Source of the DNA: Clostridia bacterium
Lineage (GTDB): Bacteria > Bacillota_A > Clostridia > Christensenellales > Aristaeellaceae
Assembly (NCBI GenBank): GCA_017938645.1
Contig: JAGBBE010000169.1
Location: 1 to 51,238, forward strand
DNA length: 51,238 bases
Reading direction: 5' to 3'
Shown here: positions 37,196-45,754 of the stretch, one piece after another
How the letters are laid out: each line of letters opens with the position of its first letter
Numbering within the stretch: position 1 is the first letter of the stretch
The notes under the pieces: generated by a model
Databases searched by the model: none
Told to the model about the DNA's origin: nothing
The model's input: only the letters and a program-made list of their open reading frames with translations
Position numbers and translations under genes: made by a program

Positions 37196-38028
37196 CAGAA
37201 CTTCCTGCCTGCGCCGCCGCCGTGCATTCTGCCGCTGGAGCTGCGGTGCACGCCGCTGCCGCCGGAATGTCCGGAGCTGCCGCTGGCGGAGGGCGGGGGA
37301 GCCTTGGGCCTGCGCATGGTGGTGGTGCGCATGTACAGGTCGGTCGTGTCGGTCAGCTTCACGGTGCTGTTGGCACGGAACTGATAATCATAGGTGCGGC
37401 CCTTGAGGCTGTAGCCGTGATTGATCGAACCCATGTAGATCAGCGCTGCAGCGGCTGCCACGATGACGCACATGGCGATCTCGCCCGGAGTGAGAGACTT
37501 GTGGTAGGAAGTCAGCCGCTCGCCGGTGATCACATCGTAGCGGTACTGCCCCTCGGGAATGCCGCGGCGCATATACGCGTCCACCTCGGCGATCATCGCT
37601 TCAGCAGCGTCGCCGTACTCGCCGCTGGCCAGATAGCTGTACACGGCTTCATGCGCCGCCGCAATGCGCTCGTCGGTCATGTAGTCGATCATTTCACCCG
37701 TGGTGCACAGGTAGGGGATGCGCTCGTACATGTCGATGTAGTAGAGAATACCGTTGGCGTATTCACCGATGCCGTAGCCGCCCTGTTCATACAGATCGTC
37801 GGCAACCTCCTGCTGGGAATCGTCGCCGTGCGAAGCATAGGTGGTCACAATGCCGAAGTCCATCTGATGCTTGTCGCGGAACTGCTCAATCAGCAGAGTG
37901 AGCGCTTCCTCTTCGGACGGCGTGAACAGATCGGCCTCGTCAACCACGGCAGGGCCAACGGCCAGCGCGCCGGACAGGAGGCACAGAAGCATCATCAGAA
38001 CCAGAAATGCGGAAAAAATCTTTTTCAT
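37195..38028 (-). CDS. TPM-domain protein (signal peptide, C-terminal membrane anchor, Gly/Ser-rich tail)
   Basis: A 277-residue envelope protein. A signal peptide (about 1-23, ending SGALA) is followed by a TPM domain (about 27-155) with VVDEADLFTPSEEEAL, GIVTTYAS and YANGILYYIDMYER, a fold linked to TPM phosphatases and photosystem repair proteins. A membrane segment follows (about 185-203). The tail is basic and Gly/Ser/His-rich, as in many TPM proteins. The next gene upstream encodes a zinc-ribbon membrane protein, a common pairing. Function in bacteria is not established. Confidence 0.85.
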   Translation of the reverse strand: MKKIFSAFLVLMMLLCLLSGALAVGPAVVDEADLFTPSEEEALTLLIEQFRDKHQMDFGIVTTYASHGDDSQQEVADDLYEQGGYGIGEYANGILYYIDMYERIPYLCTTGEMIDYMTDERIAAAHEAVYSYLASGEYGDAAEAMIAEVDAYMRRGIPEGQYRYDVITGERLTSYHKSLTPGEIAMCVIVAAAAALIYMGSINHGYSLKGRTYDYQFRANSTVKLTDTTDLYMRTTTMRRPKAPPPSASGSSGHSGGSGVHRSSSGRMHGGGAGRKF

Positions 38029-38044
38029 CGTTGCGCCTCCTTCC

Positions 38045-39082
38045 TCAGAACATGAAGTAGCTCAGAATGCAGCCGATGACCAGCACCGCGGCAAATACAA
38101 TCAGGCCGGTACGGCGCAGCTTGCTCTTATCCACCGGCAGCTTGCCGCACACCTCGCCCGTGCAGCCGTTCATGGCGTAGTAGTAGGGATCTTCGGGGTT
38201 TTTCTTGTTGGGATAGGTGAGTACCCACGTGGGCAAAAGCACATAGCGGCTTTGGGTCCTGGTCACGCGGGAGGAGGGCGTTACGCTGCAGCTGTCGTAA
38301 TGGAGCGTATCATCCAGCAAGGGCTCCACGTATCCGGCAACCTCATTCTGGATATCGGGCAGAATTTCACTCTCGTCGATATCGCGGCGCTCGGCCAGGA
38401 AGCCGGTGAGATAGCTGCCGGAGAAGGGCTTTTCCTTTTCCAGCGGGAAGGGATGGATGCCGTCGGACAGCTTGCGGTTGGTCTTTTTGAGCGCCGGGCG
38501 CAGGATGTCGCGGAAGGTCATGACGCCCTCGCGGCGCACGCGGTAATGGCGGGTGCTGGTGATGACTTCATTGCTGGTTTCCATGACGCTGATCTGACGG
38601 CCTTCGCCTTCCACTGCGCCCTCTACCTCGCACTCGGTGACGAAGTGCGGATAGTACACGCCGCTCATCTTTTCCACCTGGGCTCTGGAGAAGAAGGCGT
38701 TGGGCACATAGCGCTTGCCCTTGACCCAGTTCATGAAGGTATCCACAGCCTGCTCCTTGTCAATGGTAAAGGGCAGAACCGTGTCAGGCAGCCATTCGTC
38801 GGTGAGCTTGCCTTCGAGCACCACGGGGCTGTGGCAGTAATAGCAGTGGGTGGATACGGTGGTTTCATCGGTCATGATTTCACTGCCGCAGCTGGGGCAG
38901 CGGTAGACCAGCTGGCCGCCTTCGCCGGGATAGGATGCAGCCTGCGCGGAAGCCTCGTCCTTTTCATTCAGACCGCTCTCATCAAATTCAGAATCGCAGA
39001 AGGGACATTTCCAGCGCTGCGTTTCAGGATCAAACGCAAGATATCCGCCGCAGCTGGGGCACTTGTAGGTTACGCCGGGCAT
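38045..39082 (-). CDS. Zinc-ribbon membrane protein
   Basis: A 345-residue protein with two N-terminal zinc ribbons: CPSC...CPFC (C8, C11, C26, C29) and CPSC...CYYC (about 62-83). A mixed domain follows, and one C-terminal membrane segment (TGLIVFAAVLVIGCILSYFMF region). It is tail-anchored, so the ribbons face the cytosol. Similar TFIIB-type zinc-ribbon proteins lie next to TPM proteins in Clostridia; they may form an envelope quality-control unit, which is inference. The start follows GAGGTGAAAAC. Confidence 0.82.
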   Translation of the reverse strand: MPGVTYKCPSCGGYLAFDPETQRWKCPFCDSEFDESGLNEKDEASAQAASYPGEGGQLVYRCPSCGSEIMTDETTVSTHCYYCHSPVVLEGKLTDEWLPDTVLPFTIDKEQAVDTFMNWVKGKRYVPNAFFSRAQVEKMSGVYYPHFVTECEVEGAVEGEGRQISVMETSNEVITSTRHYRVRREGVMTFRDILRPALKKTNRKLSDGIHPFPLEKEKPFSGSYLTGFLAERRDIDESEILPDIQNEVAGYVEPLLDDTLHYDSCSVTPSSRVTRTQSRYVLLPTWVLTYPNKKNPEDPYYYAMNGCTGEVCGKLPVDKSKLRRTGLIVFAAVLVIGCILSYFMF

Positions 39083-39118
39083 GTTTTCACCTCATTTTGG
39101 ATGGTTTGCTGTGTCGTC

Positions 39119-39147
39119 ATTATATCATGTCGGAAAAGGAAATACAA
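39119..39147 (-). promoter_or_regulatory. Promoter of the zinc-ribbon/TPM/tag operon
   Basis: Minus strand TTGTAT (39147-39142), 17 bp, TATAAT (39124-39119), 36 bp before the start codon. It abuts the stop codon of the AraC regulator gene. Confidence 0.75.
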
Positions 39148-39930
39148 TCAATGGGTCTGCATGGAGCGCGGCGTTTCGCCGGTAAAATCCTTGTACACCC
39201 GGTGAAAGGTGCGGATGGAGCTGAAGCCGCAGGCAGTGGCGGTTTCCAGAAGCGTCATGCCGCCCTGCGCAAGCATCTGCCGTGCCATATCCACGCGCAG
39301 AGAGTTGACATACCGTGTAAACGAGCAGCCGATCCGCTCGTTGAAGATGTGCGAAAAACGTCCGGTGCTGTAGCCGAAGTACGACGCCGCCTGCGCCACC
39401 GTAACCGGCTCCGAGGCATGCTCCTGCAGATACCTCAGAATTCGCTTGATCAGGTCGTTTTCGGCGTCGGAGGGATTTTCACGCAGGCCGATTTTGTCGA
39501 TGAGGAAGGCGATGAGCGCCTCGCCGAGGCTGTTGACAAAGCTAAAGTTATTGCGGTTGGATGCATCGGCCATCATGCGCAGAAGGCGTCTGCATTCCTT
39601 CATGCCGTGCGCGTCCACGATGCTTTTCTCAAAGCTGTGCTGGCTGAGAACGCCGCGAAGCTTGGGAAGCGTAGACAGGGGAATGGTGCAGACGATGATG
39701 CGTGAAGGCTCCGGGCTGGAGTATCCATGCACCATGTAGCTGGAATTGACAATCAGATGCCCGGCGGGCACCTGATGACTCACGCCGTCCTGAATGGCAC
39801 AGATCACGCCGCTTTCGACGTACGCCAGCTCAATGGTGGAGTGAAAATGCGTGAGGAAATGGTTATTATCTGCATACCATGCCACGGTGCGCGGGTTTTC
39901 ATCGCGTACAAGCTCGTAATACTGCTGCAT
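39148..39930 (-). CDS. AraC-family transcriptional regulator
   Basis: A 260-residue regulator. The N-terminal part (about 1-150) has a cupin outline (HFHSTIELAYVESGVI, VPAGHLIVNSSYMVHGY) that would bind a small ligand, probably a sugar. The C-terminal part (about 160-260) holds two helix-turn-helix motifs: VTVAQAASYFGYSTGRFSHI, then ETATACGFSSIRTFHRVYKD. It is divergent from the isomerase/dehydrogenase pair at 40055, whose promoter region (39950-40022) it most likely controls. Confidence 0.92.
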   Translation of the reverse strand: MQQYYELVRDENPRTVAWYADNNHFLTHFHSTIELAYVESGVICAIQDGVSHQVPAGHLIVNSSYMVHGYSSPEPSRIIVCTIPLSTLPKLRGVLSQHSFEKSIVDAHGMKECRRLLRMMADASNRNNFSFVNSLGEALIAFLIDKIGLRENPSDAENDLIKRILRYLQEHASEPVTVAQAASYFGYSTGRFSHIFNERIGCSFTRYVNSLRVDMARQMLAQGGMTLLETATACGFSSIRTFHRVYKDFTGETPRSMQTH

Positions 39931-39993
39931 CAGGGCACCTCCTGAGGCTAAAGATAGATAGCAGGTTTTGGCATAATCATATCACAAACTGGC

Positions 39994-40022
39994 GCGACAG
40001 AAAAGCCCCCTTCCGCTATAAT
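39994..40022 (+). promoter_or_regulatory. Promoter of the sugar isomerase/dehydrogenase pair
   Basis: GCGACA (39994-39999, four of six -35 bases), 17 bp, TATAAT (40017-40022). A poor -35 suits activation by the divergent AraC-type regulator. Confidence 0.6.
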
Positions 40023-40054
40023 ACAGGTAGATTAACAAGGAGGTGTCTCCCCAT

Positions 40055-40879
40055 ATGGAAAAGCGCCCTGTTGCATATCAGATTTATTCCGCTCGTCAGG
40101 AAGCCGAAAAGGATCTTGACGCGGTGCTGGGTTCCCTCAAGGCCATGGGTTACGACGGCGTGGAGTTTGCCGGCTTCTACGGCAATACCGCCGAAAAGGT
40201 CAAGGAGCTGCTGGATAAGCATGAGCTCAAGGCCATCTCCAGCCATGTGCCCTTTGTGCAGATCGAGGCCGACATGTTCGGCGTGATCGCCTTCCACAAG
40301 GCGATTGGCTGCGAGTACATCGCCGTGCCCTATCTGGACGACCAGACCCGCCCCGGCGCGCCCGGCTTTGCCCATGCGCTGAAGGTCATTTACAAGTTCG
40401 GCAATCTGCTCAAGGAAGCGGGCATGACGCTTCTGTACCACAACCACGACTTCGAGTTCGTCTCCCTCAGCGGTATGTACGGCCTGGACTTCCTGTATGA
40501 AGCCGTTCCCGCCGATGTGCTTCAGACCGAGCTGGACGTGTGCTGGGTGAAGTACGCCGGTGAGAATCCCGCCGACTACATCCGCAAGTACGCCGGCCGC
40601 TGCCCCGTGGTGCATCTGAAGGACTTCGTGGGTCGCAAGCAGGATGGCTCCACGCCCTACGCCCTCATCGGCATCGATGAGAACGAGAAGAAGGACACCC
40701 AGGCCTTCGAGTTCCGTCCGTTCGGCTACGGCTGCCAGAACGTGGAGGAGGTCGTGAACGCGGGCATCGAGTCCGGCGCGAAGTGGTTCATCATCGAGCA
40801 GGACATGTCCGTCGGCCGCACGCCGCTGGAAGCTGCTGAGATGAGCATCGGCACCCTGAAAAAGATTGGCCTCAAGTAA
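40055..40879 (+). CDS. Sugar phosphate isomerase/epimerase (TIM barrel, IolE-like)
   Basis: A 274-residue AP-endonuclease-2-type TIM-barrel protein. Blocks expected for metal-dependent sugar isomerases include MGYDGVEFAGFYG, LYHNHDFEF, TELDVCWVKYAG, VVHLKDF and WFIIEQDMS, giving Glu, His, Asp, His and Glu ligands. The start ATG 40055 follows AAGGAGG (40037-40043); the GTG at 40043 lies inside that site. It is paired with a Gfo/Idh/MocA dehydrogenase, so the two may oxidise and isomerise one sugar or inositol. The precise substrate cannot be inferred. Confidence 0.9.
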   Translation: MEKRPVAYQIYSARQEAEKDLDAVLGSLKAMGYDGVEFAGFYGNTAEKVKELLDKHELKAISSHVPFVQIEADMFGVIAFHKAIGCEYIAVPYLDDQTRPGAPGFAHALKVIYKFGNLLKEAGMTLLYHNHDFEFVSLSGMYGLDFLYEAVPADVLQTELDVCWVKYAGENPADYIRKYAGRCPVVHLKDFVGRKQDGSTPYALIGIDENEKKDTQAFEFRPFGYGCQNVEEVVNAGIESGAKWFIIEQDMSVGRTPLEAAEMSIGTLKKIGLK

Positions 40880-40903
40880 TATACAAAAAAGGAGAACTTC
40901 ATC

Positions 40904-42061
40904 ATGAGCGATACTGTTCTGTCCAACTTTACCCAGACTGTGAAGGAAGAGCGCAAGTTTGACCGCGTCTTCAAGGTCGCCATCATCGGCACCGGCTGGA
41001 TTGCCGAAGCCCACATCGAAAGCTACCTCAACCAGCCCGACGTGGAAGTCGTCGCCCTGGCCGACATCATCCCCGGCAAGGCCGCTGCCTTCGCCAAGCA
41101 CTACGGCATCGAGAACGCCCGCATCTACGGCCATCACACCGAAATGCTGGCCGCCGAAAAGGAACTGGACGCCGTGTCCGTGTGTACCTACAACCGCACC
41201 CACGCCGAGTGCACCATCGACTGCCTCAACGCCGGCATCAACGTGCTGCTTGAGAAGCCCATGTGCGTGACCACCGAAGAAGCCGTCGAAATCATCCGCG
41301 CTGAGAAGAAGAGCGGCAAGCTGCTCTCCATCGGCTTCCAGCCCCGCATGGATGAGAACATGAAGATGATCAAGAAGATCGTCGACTCCGGCGCTCTGGG
41401 CGAGATCTACTACATCCAGACCGGCGGCGGCCGTCGCCGCGGCATCCCCAACAGCACCTTCATCGAGCAGGAAACCGCCGGCCTCGGCGCTCTGGGCGAT
41501 ATCGGCTGCTACTCTCTGGATATGGTGCTCAACGCCATCGGCTATCCCAAGCCCCTGACCGTGACCGGCTACACCTCCAACTTCTTCGGCACCAACGAGA
41601 TGTACCAGTACGCTGACCGCTTCCACAGCGCCAAGGAAAACGCCGACCGCTTCAACGTGGACGACTTCGCGGCTGCGTTCATCCGTCTGGAAGGCGGCAT
41701 CATCCTCGACTTCCGTATCTCCTGGGCGATGCACCTGGACACTCCCGGCGACACCGTGATCCTGGGCAAGAAGGCTGCGCTGCGCATTCCCTCCACCGAG
41801 TGCTGGAACGGCACCGTGGGCGGCGCGATGAAGCTGTACACCGACGTGGCCGGTCTGCAGACCGTGACTGAGATCCCGATCATCCCCACCGATGGCAAGC
41901 TCTTCGACAAGAAGATCCGCTCCTTCCTCGACGCCATCGATTCTCCTGAAGGCGCTCCCGTGCCCTCCAGCCAGATCCTGTACAACCAGGCCATCATCGA
42001 CGGCATCTGCAAGTCCGCCGCCGTTGGCCACGAAATTGAGATCGAGATTCCTGAGATCTGA
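40904..42061 (+). CDS. Gfo/Idh/MocA family NAD(P)-dependent oxidoreductase
   Basis: A 385-residue dehydrogenase. The Rossmann fold has VAIIGTGWIAEAH (from about 25), then VVALADI, LLEKPMCVT (the EKP motif) and the catalytic-region GALGDIGCYSLDM. An unusual 20-residue N-terminal lead comes before the Rossmann strand. It starts 24 bp after the isomerase gene with AAGGAGAAC. The codon bias of both genes is strongly C-ending, suggesting high expression. Terminator directly downstream. Confidence 0.92.
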   Translation: MSDTVLSNFTQTVKEERKFDRVFKVAIIGTGWIAEAHIESYLNQPDVEVVALADIIPGKAAAFAKHYGIENARIYGHHTEMLAAEKELDAVSVCTYNRTHAECTIDCLNAGINVLLEKPMCVTTEEAVEIIRAEKKSGKLLSIGFQPRMDENMKMIKKIVDSGALGEIYYIQTGGGRRRGIPNSTFIEQETAGLGALGDIGCYSLDMVLNAIGYPKPLTVTGYTSNFFGTNEMYQYADRFHSAKENADRFNVDDFAAAFIRLEGGIILDFRISWAMHLDTPGDTVILGKKAALRIPSTECWNGTVGGAMKLYTDVAGLQTVTEIPIIPTDGKLFDKKIRSFLDAIDSPEGAPVPSSQILYNQAIIDGICKSAAVGHEIEIEIPEI

Positions 42062-42074
42062 TCGTACATTCTCC

Positions 42075-42104
42075 AACCGTCCCGGTTCGCCGGGACGGTT
42101 TTTT
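42075..42104 (+). terminator. Intrinsic terminator after the dehydrogenase gene
   Basis: AACCGTCCCGG (42075-42085), loop TTCG, CCGGGACGG, then TTTTTT. UUCG tetraloop and full T-run. Confidence 0.95.
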
Positions 42105-42187
42105 GCTGTAAGTTTAACCGATCGCAGGTTCGTTCCACTATATAGGTGAAAGTGCTGATGATATGAATGAAGAGGGGAGGGAAGACG

Positions 42188-43753
42188 ATGGAAAAACAGG
42201 AGCTTGATCTCAAGATAACAGAAGCAGCAAGGGTCATTCGCTCGTATTGTATAGCTCGTACATCCAGTCAGACGGATGCGGAGGATTTAGCGCAGGATAT
42301 CATTGTGGAGATCTACAGATCAGCTGTCAATATCCGCAGTGCAGAGGCATTTTACGGCTTTATGTGGGCGGTCGCAGGCAATGTGTACAAGCAATGGTGC
42401 AAAACCAGAGCCAAACGGCAATTTTGTGAATTATCGGATGAAATGTTTGAAAATGTGTCTGACATAGACGATGAACATGAACAAGTGCACCTGCTTCGAA
42501 GAGAAATGACGCTTCTTGACGAAAAGTATCGCAAAGCTGTGATCCTGTATTATCTCCAGAGAGAGCCCTGTTCTCGAATTGCGACTATCCTCTCCATCAG
42601 TGAAAGCATGGTGAAATACCTGCTGTTCAAATCTAGACACATTCTGAAGGAGGGTATGAAGATGGAACGAATCTACGGTCAACAGAGCTACAACCCCAAG
42701 AACTTGTCGCTGCTCTTCTGGGGCAACGGAGCAAACCGCTATTATCACTTGTGCGACAGCAAAATCTCACAGAATATTCTCTATGCCTGCTATAACGATC
42801 AGCTGACGGCGGAACAGATTGCACTGGAGATTGGCATTGCGTTGCCGTATATGGAAGATCGTCTGCAGGAATTATGCGAAGCTGATGTGCTAAAAAAGAA
42901 CGGAAAACGGTATTATACCAATATAGCAATCTTTACAAAAGAATTTCTGACGGATGTACAAGTTAAGACAAAAGGCCTTTGTCAAAGAATTGCTGAACTT
43001 CTGATGGAAGCAGTTGAGAAGCATAAAGACTCAATAAGGGAAATCGGATTTACAGGCGCAGATATGGGCGAAAACGCATTTGCATGGCAGATGGTTTGTA
43101 TCCTACTTTACAGTGCAATCATCGAGAACTTACAGAGCAGAGTCAATCTGAACTATCCCGTAGATCGCTATGGTACAAAATGTTTTGTGTGGGGAGTAGA
43201 AAAAAGCGAAACTGGTTTGGGGATCCCGGGCTTTTGTTTTGGTATTTCCAACATGGTCAATAAAACGGGCGACTATATTCAGTTCATGGATTTTCCCATC
43301 AATGGTGATATGGTGCATCACTTCTTTTTTGATAGACAGGACGCAGTGAATGTACTGCTGGACATTGTGAAAGGAAACACTTGTCATTTCAGCGAGAATG
43401 ACCGTTCGGTGGTGGCTGAACTGGTACAAAGAGGCTATGTGGTTTCTGATGCATGTGGAAGTCGTGCCAATATGCCTGTTTTCACCAGTGAAGAGTATCA
43501 GAGGCTCAAAGACTTGTTGAAAAAGGATACGGAGAGGATCGCAGATGAAGCTGAAGGTCTGATGGAGGCGGTAACATCGGTGCTGGAACAACACGTTCCG
43601 AATCATTTGAAAAAGATGGCAGGAGATTTGGCATATTTGCGACTGTTTGAGGATGCCGTTTCTGCGCCGACTGCATTGTTGTTCGAACATAAATGCTTGC
43701 TTCCTTATTACGGGAGTGGATTGCTTCCTACAACCTATGTGATTCTGAAGTAA
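42188..43753 (+). CDS. ECF-type sigma factor with long C-terminal extension
   Basis: A 521-residue protein. Residues about 10-75 match sigma region 2 (DAEDLAQDIIVEIYRSA, AFYGFMWAVAGNVYKQW). Residues about 103-155 match sigma region 4 (LLDEKYRKAVILYYLQREPC, then an HTH IATILSISESMVKYLLFKSR). A normal ECF factor would end near 165, but this one goes on for about 360 residues. Residues about 190-245 look like a winged helix (YNDQLTAEQIALEIGIALPY, RYYTN), and the rest is of unknown fold. The start follows GAGGGGAGGGAAG. No anti-sigma gene is adjacent. The DNA is clearly AT-richer than its surroundings, with AGA, ATA and TTA codons, which suggests transfer. The -10-like TATATA at about 42141 is only tentative. 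Confidence 0.85.
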   Translation: MEKQELDLKITEAARVIRSYCIARTSSQTDAEDLAQDIIVEIYRSAVNIRSAEAFYGFMWAVAGNVYKQWCKTRAKRQFCELSDEMFENVSDIDDEHEQVHLLRREMTLLDEKYRKAVILYYLQREPCSRIATILSISESMVKYLLFKSRHILKEGMKMERIYGQQSYNPKNLSLLFWGNGANRYYHLCDSKISQNILYACYNDQLTAEQIALEIGIALPYMEDRLQELCEADVLKKNGKRYYTNIAIFTKEFLTDVQVKTKGLCQRIAELLMEAVEKHKDSIREIGFTGADMGENAFAWQMVCILLYSAIIENLQSRVNLNYPVDRYGTKCFVWGVEKSETGLGIPGFCFGISNMVNKTGDYIQFMDFPINGDMVHHFFFDRQDAVNVLLDIVKGNTCHFSENDRSVVAELVQRGYVVSDACGSRANMPVFTSEEYQRLKDLLKKDTERIADEAEGLMEAVTSVLEQHVPNHLKKMAGDLAYLRLFEDAVSAPTALLFEHKCLLPYYGSGLLPTTYVILK

Positions 43754-43767
43754 CATTTGATTTTGCA

Positions 43768-43799
43768 AAAGTCCGCTGCAGGTTAATGCGGCGGACTTT
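43768..43799 (+). terminator. Hairpin after the sigma-factor gene
   Basis: AAAGTCCGC (43768-43776) pairs with GCGGACTTT (43791-43799). The following T-run is interrupted (CATCTGTTTGTTT), so it is a moderate terminator. Confidence 0.65.
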
Positions 43800-43851
43800 C
43801 ATCTGTTTGTTTCATTTTCTGTTTCGATGTTTATCTGTAAAAATGAATTCA

Positions 43852-43880
43852 TTGCGCCGTTCATTTTGCTATGGTACAAT
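43852..43880 (+). promoter_or_regulatory. Probable promoter of the exonuclease III operon
   Basis: TTGCGC (43852-43857), 17 bp, TACAAT (43875-43880), 33 bp before the start. Confidence 0.65.
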
Positions 43881-43913
43881 AATCAACGATACTGACTTCC
43901 AAGGAGGAAAACT

Positions 43914-44675
43914 ATGCGCCTCATTTCATGGAATGTAAACGGCCTGCGCGCCTGCCTCACCAAGGGCTTCGGCGATTATTTTGCAGAGATTCAGGCGGAT
44001 GCTTTCTGCCTGCAGGAAACCAAGATGCAGCCCGGTCAGGCGGATTTTGATCCCGAGGGCTATGAGCAGTACTTCAACAGCGCTGAAAAGAAGGGCTATT
44101 CCGGCACAGCCATCTTTACCCGCATGAAGCCGCTGAGCGTGCAGTACGGCATCGGCATCGAGGAGCACGACCACGAAGGCCGCGTGATCACGCTGGAATT
44201 CGACAAGTTCTATCTCGTAACCGTCTATACGCCCAACTCTCAGCGCGAGCTTACGCGCCTTGACTACCGCATGACGTGGGAGGACGCCTTTGCCGACTTC
44301 CTGTGCGCGCTGGATCGGGTCAAACCGGTTGTGGTCTGCGGCGATATGAACGTGGCCCATAAGGAAATCGACCTCAAAAATCCCAAGACCAATACCCAGA
44401 ACGCCGGATTCACCATTCAGGAGCGCGACAAGATGACCGCGCTGCTCTCCCGCGGCTTTGTGGATACCTTCCGTCTGCTGCATCCAGACGAGAAGGACCG
44501 CTACAGCTGGTGGAGCTACATGATGCGCGCCCGTGAACGGAATATCGGGTGGCGTATCGACTACTTCCTGGTGAGCGAACGAATGGCCCCCAATGTCAAA
44601 TTGGCGGATATTCACGATCAGATCATGGGCAGCGATCACTGCCCGGTTATTCTTGAACTGGAAGGGATGGACTGA
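43914..44675 (+). CDS. xth: Exodeoxyribonuclease III (AP endonuclease)
   Basis: A 253-residue Xth/ExoA-type enzyme that cuts abasic sites and degrades 3' ends in base-excision repair. Catalytic motifs are ISWNVNGLRA (Asn7), LQETKM (Glu35), VYTPNSQ, CGDMNVAHKEIDL (Asp, Asn), and the terminal GSDHCPVILEL (Asp-His). The length fits. The start follows AAGGAGGAAAACT. The phosphoesterase gene starts 5 bp downstream. Confidence 0.96.
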   Translation: MRLISWNVNGLRACLTKGFGDYFAEIQADAFCLQETKMQPGQADFDPEGYEQYFNSAEKKGYSGTAIFTRMKPLSVQYGIGIEEHDHEGRVITLEFDKFYLVTVYTPNSQRELTRLDYRMTWEDAFADFLCALDRVKPVVVCGDMNVAHKEIDLKNPKTNTQNAGFTIQERDKMTALLSRGFVDTFRLLHPDEKDRYSWWSYMMRARERNIGWRIDYFLVSERMAPNVKLADIHDQIMGSDHCPVILELEGMD

Positions 44676-44680
44676 TTTTT

Positions 44681-45235
44681 ATGAAGATTCTGTTTGCCTC
44701 CGATATTCACGGCAGCGCTGCCGCCGCCGAACTGGTTCTCAGATGCGTTGAAAGTGAAAAGGCCGACCGTCTGGTGCTGCTGGGCGACCTGCTCTATCAC
44801 GGCCCGCGCAACGATCTGCCCGAGCGCTATGATCCCAAGGCCGTAACGAAAATGCTCAATGAGTACGCCCTCACGCCGCTGTGCGTGCGCGGCAACTGCG
44901 ACGCTGAAGTCGATCAGATGGTGCTTGCGTTCCCCATCATGGCGGATTATGCCCTGCTGCCGCTTGATCACGGCGCGTTTGCCTTCATCACCCACGGTCA
45001 TCTGTTCAACACCCAGACTCCGCCGCCTCATCAGAAGGGAGACATCCTCATCCATGGCCATACCCATGTGCACGGCGTATGGCAGGAGAGCGATTACACC
45101 TACATCAATCCCGGCTCTGCCGCGCTGCCCAAGGAGGGCCAGCCCAGAAGCTATATGGTGTACGAAGACGGCCTGTTTGAGATCAAAAACCTCGAAACCG
45201 CTGAAGTGCTCGTAAGCTGGAAGGCGGGCGAGTGA
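44681..45235 (+). CDS. yfcE: YfcE/MJ0936-type metallophosphoesterase
   Basis: A 184-residue calcineurin-like phosphodiesterase. The dinuclear metal site is built by SDIHG (D8, H10), LLGDLLYHGP, VRGNCD, THGH and HGHTHVHG. YfcE acts on model phosphodiesters; the natural substrate is unknown. It starts 5 bp after xth and overlaps the thioesterase gene start. Confidence 0.92.
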   Translation: MKILFASDIHGSAAAAELVLRCVESEKADRLVLLGDLLYHGPRNDLPERYDPKAVTKMLNEYALTPLCVRGNCDAEVDQMVLAFPIMADYALLPLDHGAFAFITHGHLFNTQTPPPHQKGDILIHGHTHVHGVWQESDYTYINPGSAALPKEGQPRSYMVYEDGLFEIKNLETAEVLVSWKAGE

Positions 45236-45636
45236 TGCGCACGCTGGAGGAAGTAAGACAATTTCTGGCCAAGGATGCATTCGCTTTTGACGTGTGCGGT
45301 ATTACCATCGACGAGGTGGGAGACGGCGCGGCAAAAGCCTCCATGCCTCTCAGACCCATGCACCTCAATGCCAACGGCGTGGCGCAGGGCGGTGCGATTT
45401 TTACGCTGGTGGATATCTGCTTTGCAGCTGCGGCCAATACCGGAGAGGTCATGACCGTGGCCCAGAATGCGGATATTCATTACCTGCGTCCCGGTACCGG
45501 CGGCTGCCTGTACGCCGAAGCGCAGCGCGTGTATGAGGGCAGGACAACCGCGCTCTACCGCGTGGATGTGTACGACGACCGTCAAAAGCAGGTCGCCAGC
45601 GCCAGCGTGACCGGCTTCCACGTTCAGCCCCGGTAA
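45235..45636 (+). CDS. PaaI-type hotdog-fold thioesterase
   Basis: A 133-residue hotdog thioesterase that hydrolyses acyl-CoA. Motifs HLNANGVAQGGAIFTLVDICFA and NADIHYLRPG are typical of the PaaI group, with Asn/Gly/Asp in the active site. I use ATG 45235, which overlaps the previous TGA; the GTG at 45232 would add one residue. Third gene of the xth-yfcE unit. Substrate unknown. Confidence 0.9.
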   Translation: MRTLEEVRQFLAKDAFAFDVCGITIDEVGDGAAKASMPLRPMHLNANGVAQGGAIFTLVDICFAAAANTGEVMTVAQNADIHYLRPGTGGCLYAEAQRVYEGRTTALYRVDVYDDRQKQVASASVTGFHVQPR

Positions 45637-45667
45637 CTGCTTCGTGAACAAGACGTGAACTTATCCG

Positions 45668-45695
45668 AAAAAGCCTTGCTCATCCAAGGCTTTTT
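45668..45695 (+). terminator. Intrinsic terminator after the thioesterase gene
   Basis: AAAAAGCCTTG (45668-45678), loop CTCATC, CAAGGCTTTTT (45685-45695). Confidence 0.9.
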
Positions 45696-45704
45696 CGTTA
45701 TAAT
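45676..45704 (+). promoter_or_regulatory. Promoter of the PrsA-like gene, overlapping a terminator
   Basis: TTGCTC (45676-45681), 17 bp, TATAAT (45699-45704). The -35 lies in the stem and loop of the preceding terminator. Confidence 0.7.
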
Positions 45705-45754
45705 AGTCAAAGTGTCCTGAAATATTACCTAATATAGATTGGAGAGACGTACCC

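Noticed and set aside
42188..43753. Frameshifted fusion of a sigma gene and a separate downstream gene
   Set aside because: The frame is continuous, with no ribosome binding site and start pair at the junction except a weak internal AAGGAGGG before Met158. That site could give a separate C-terminal protein, but nothing shows that it does.
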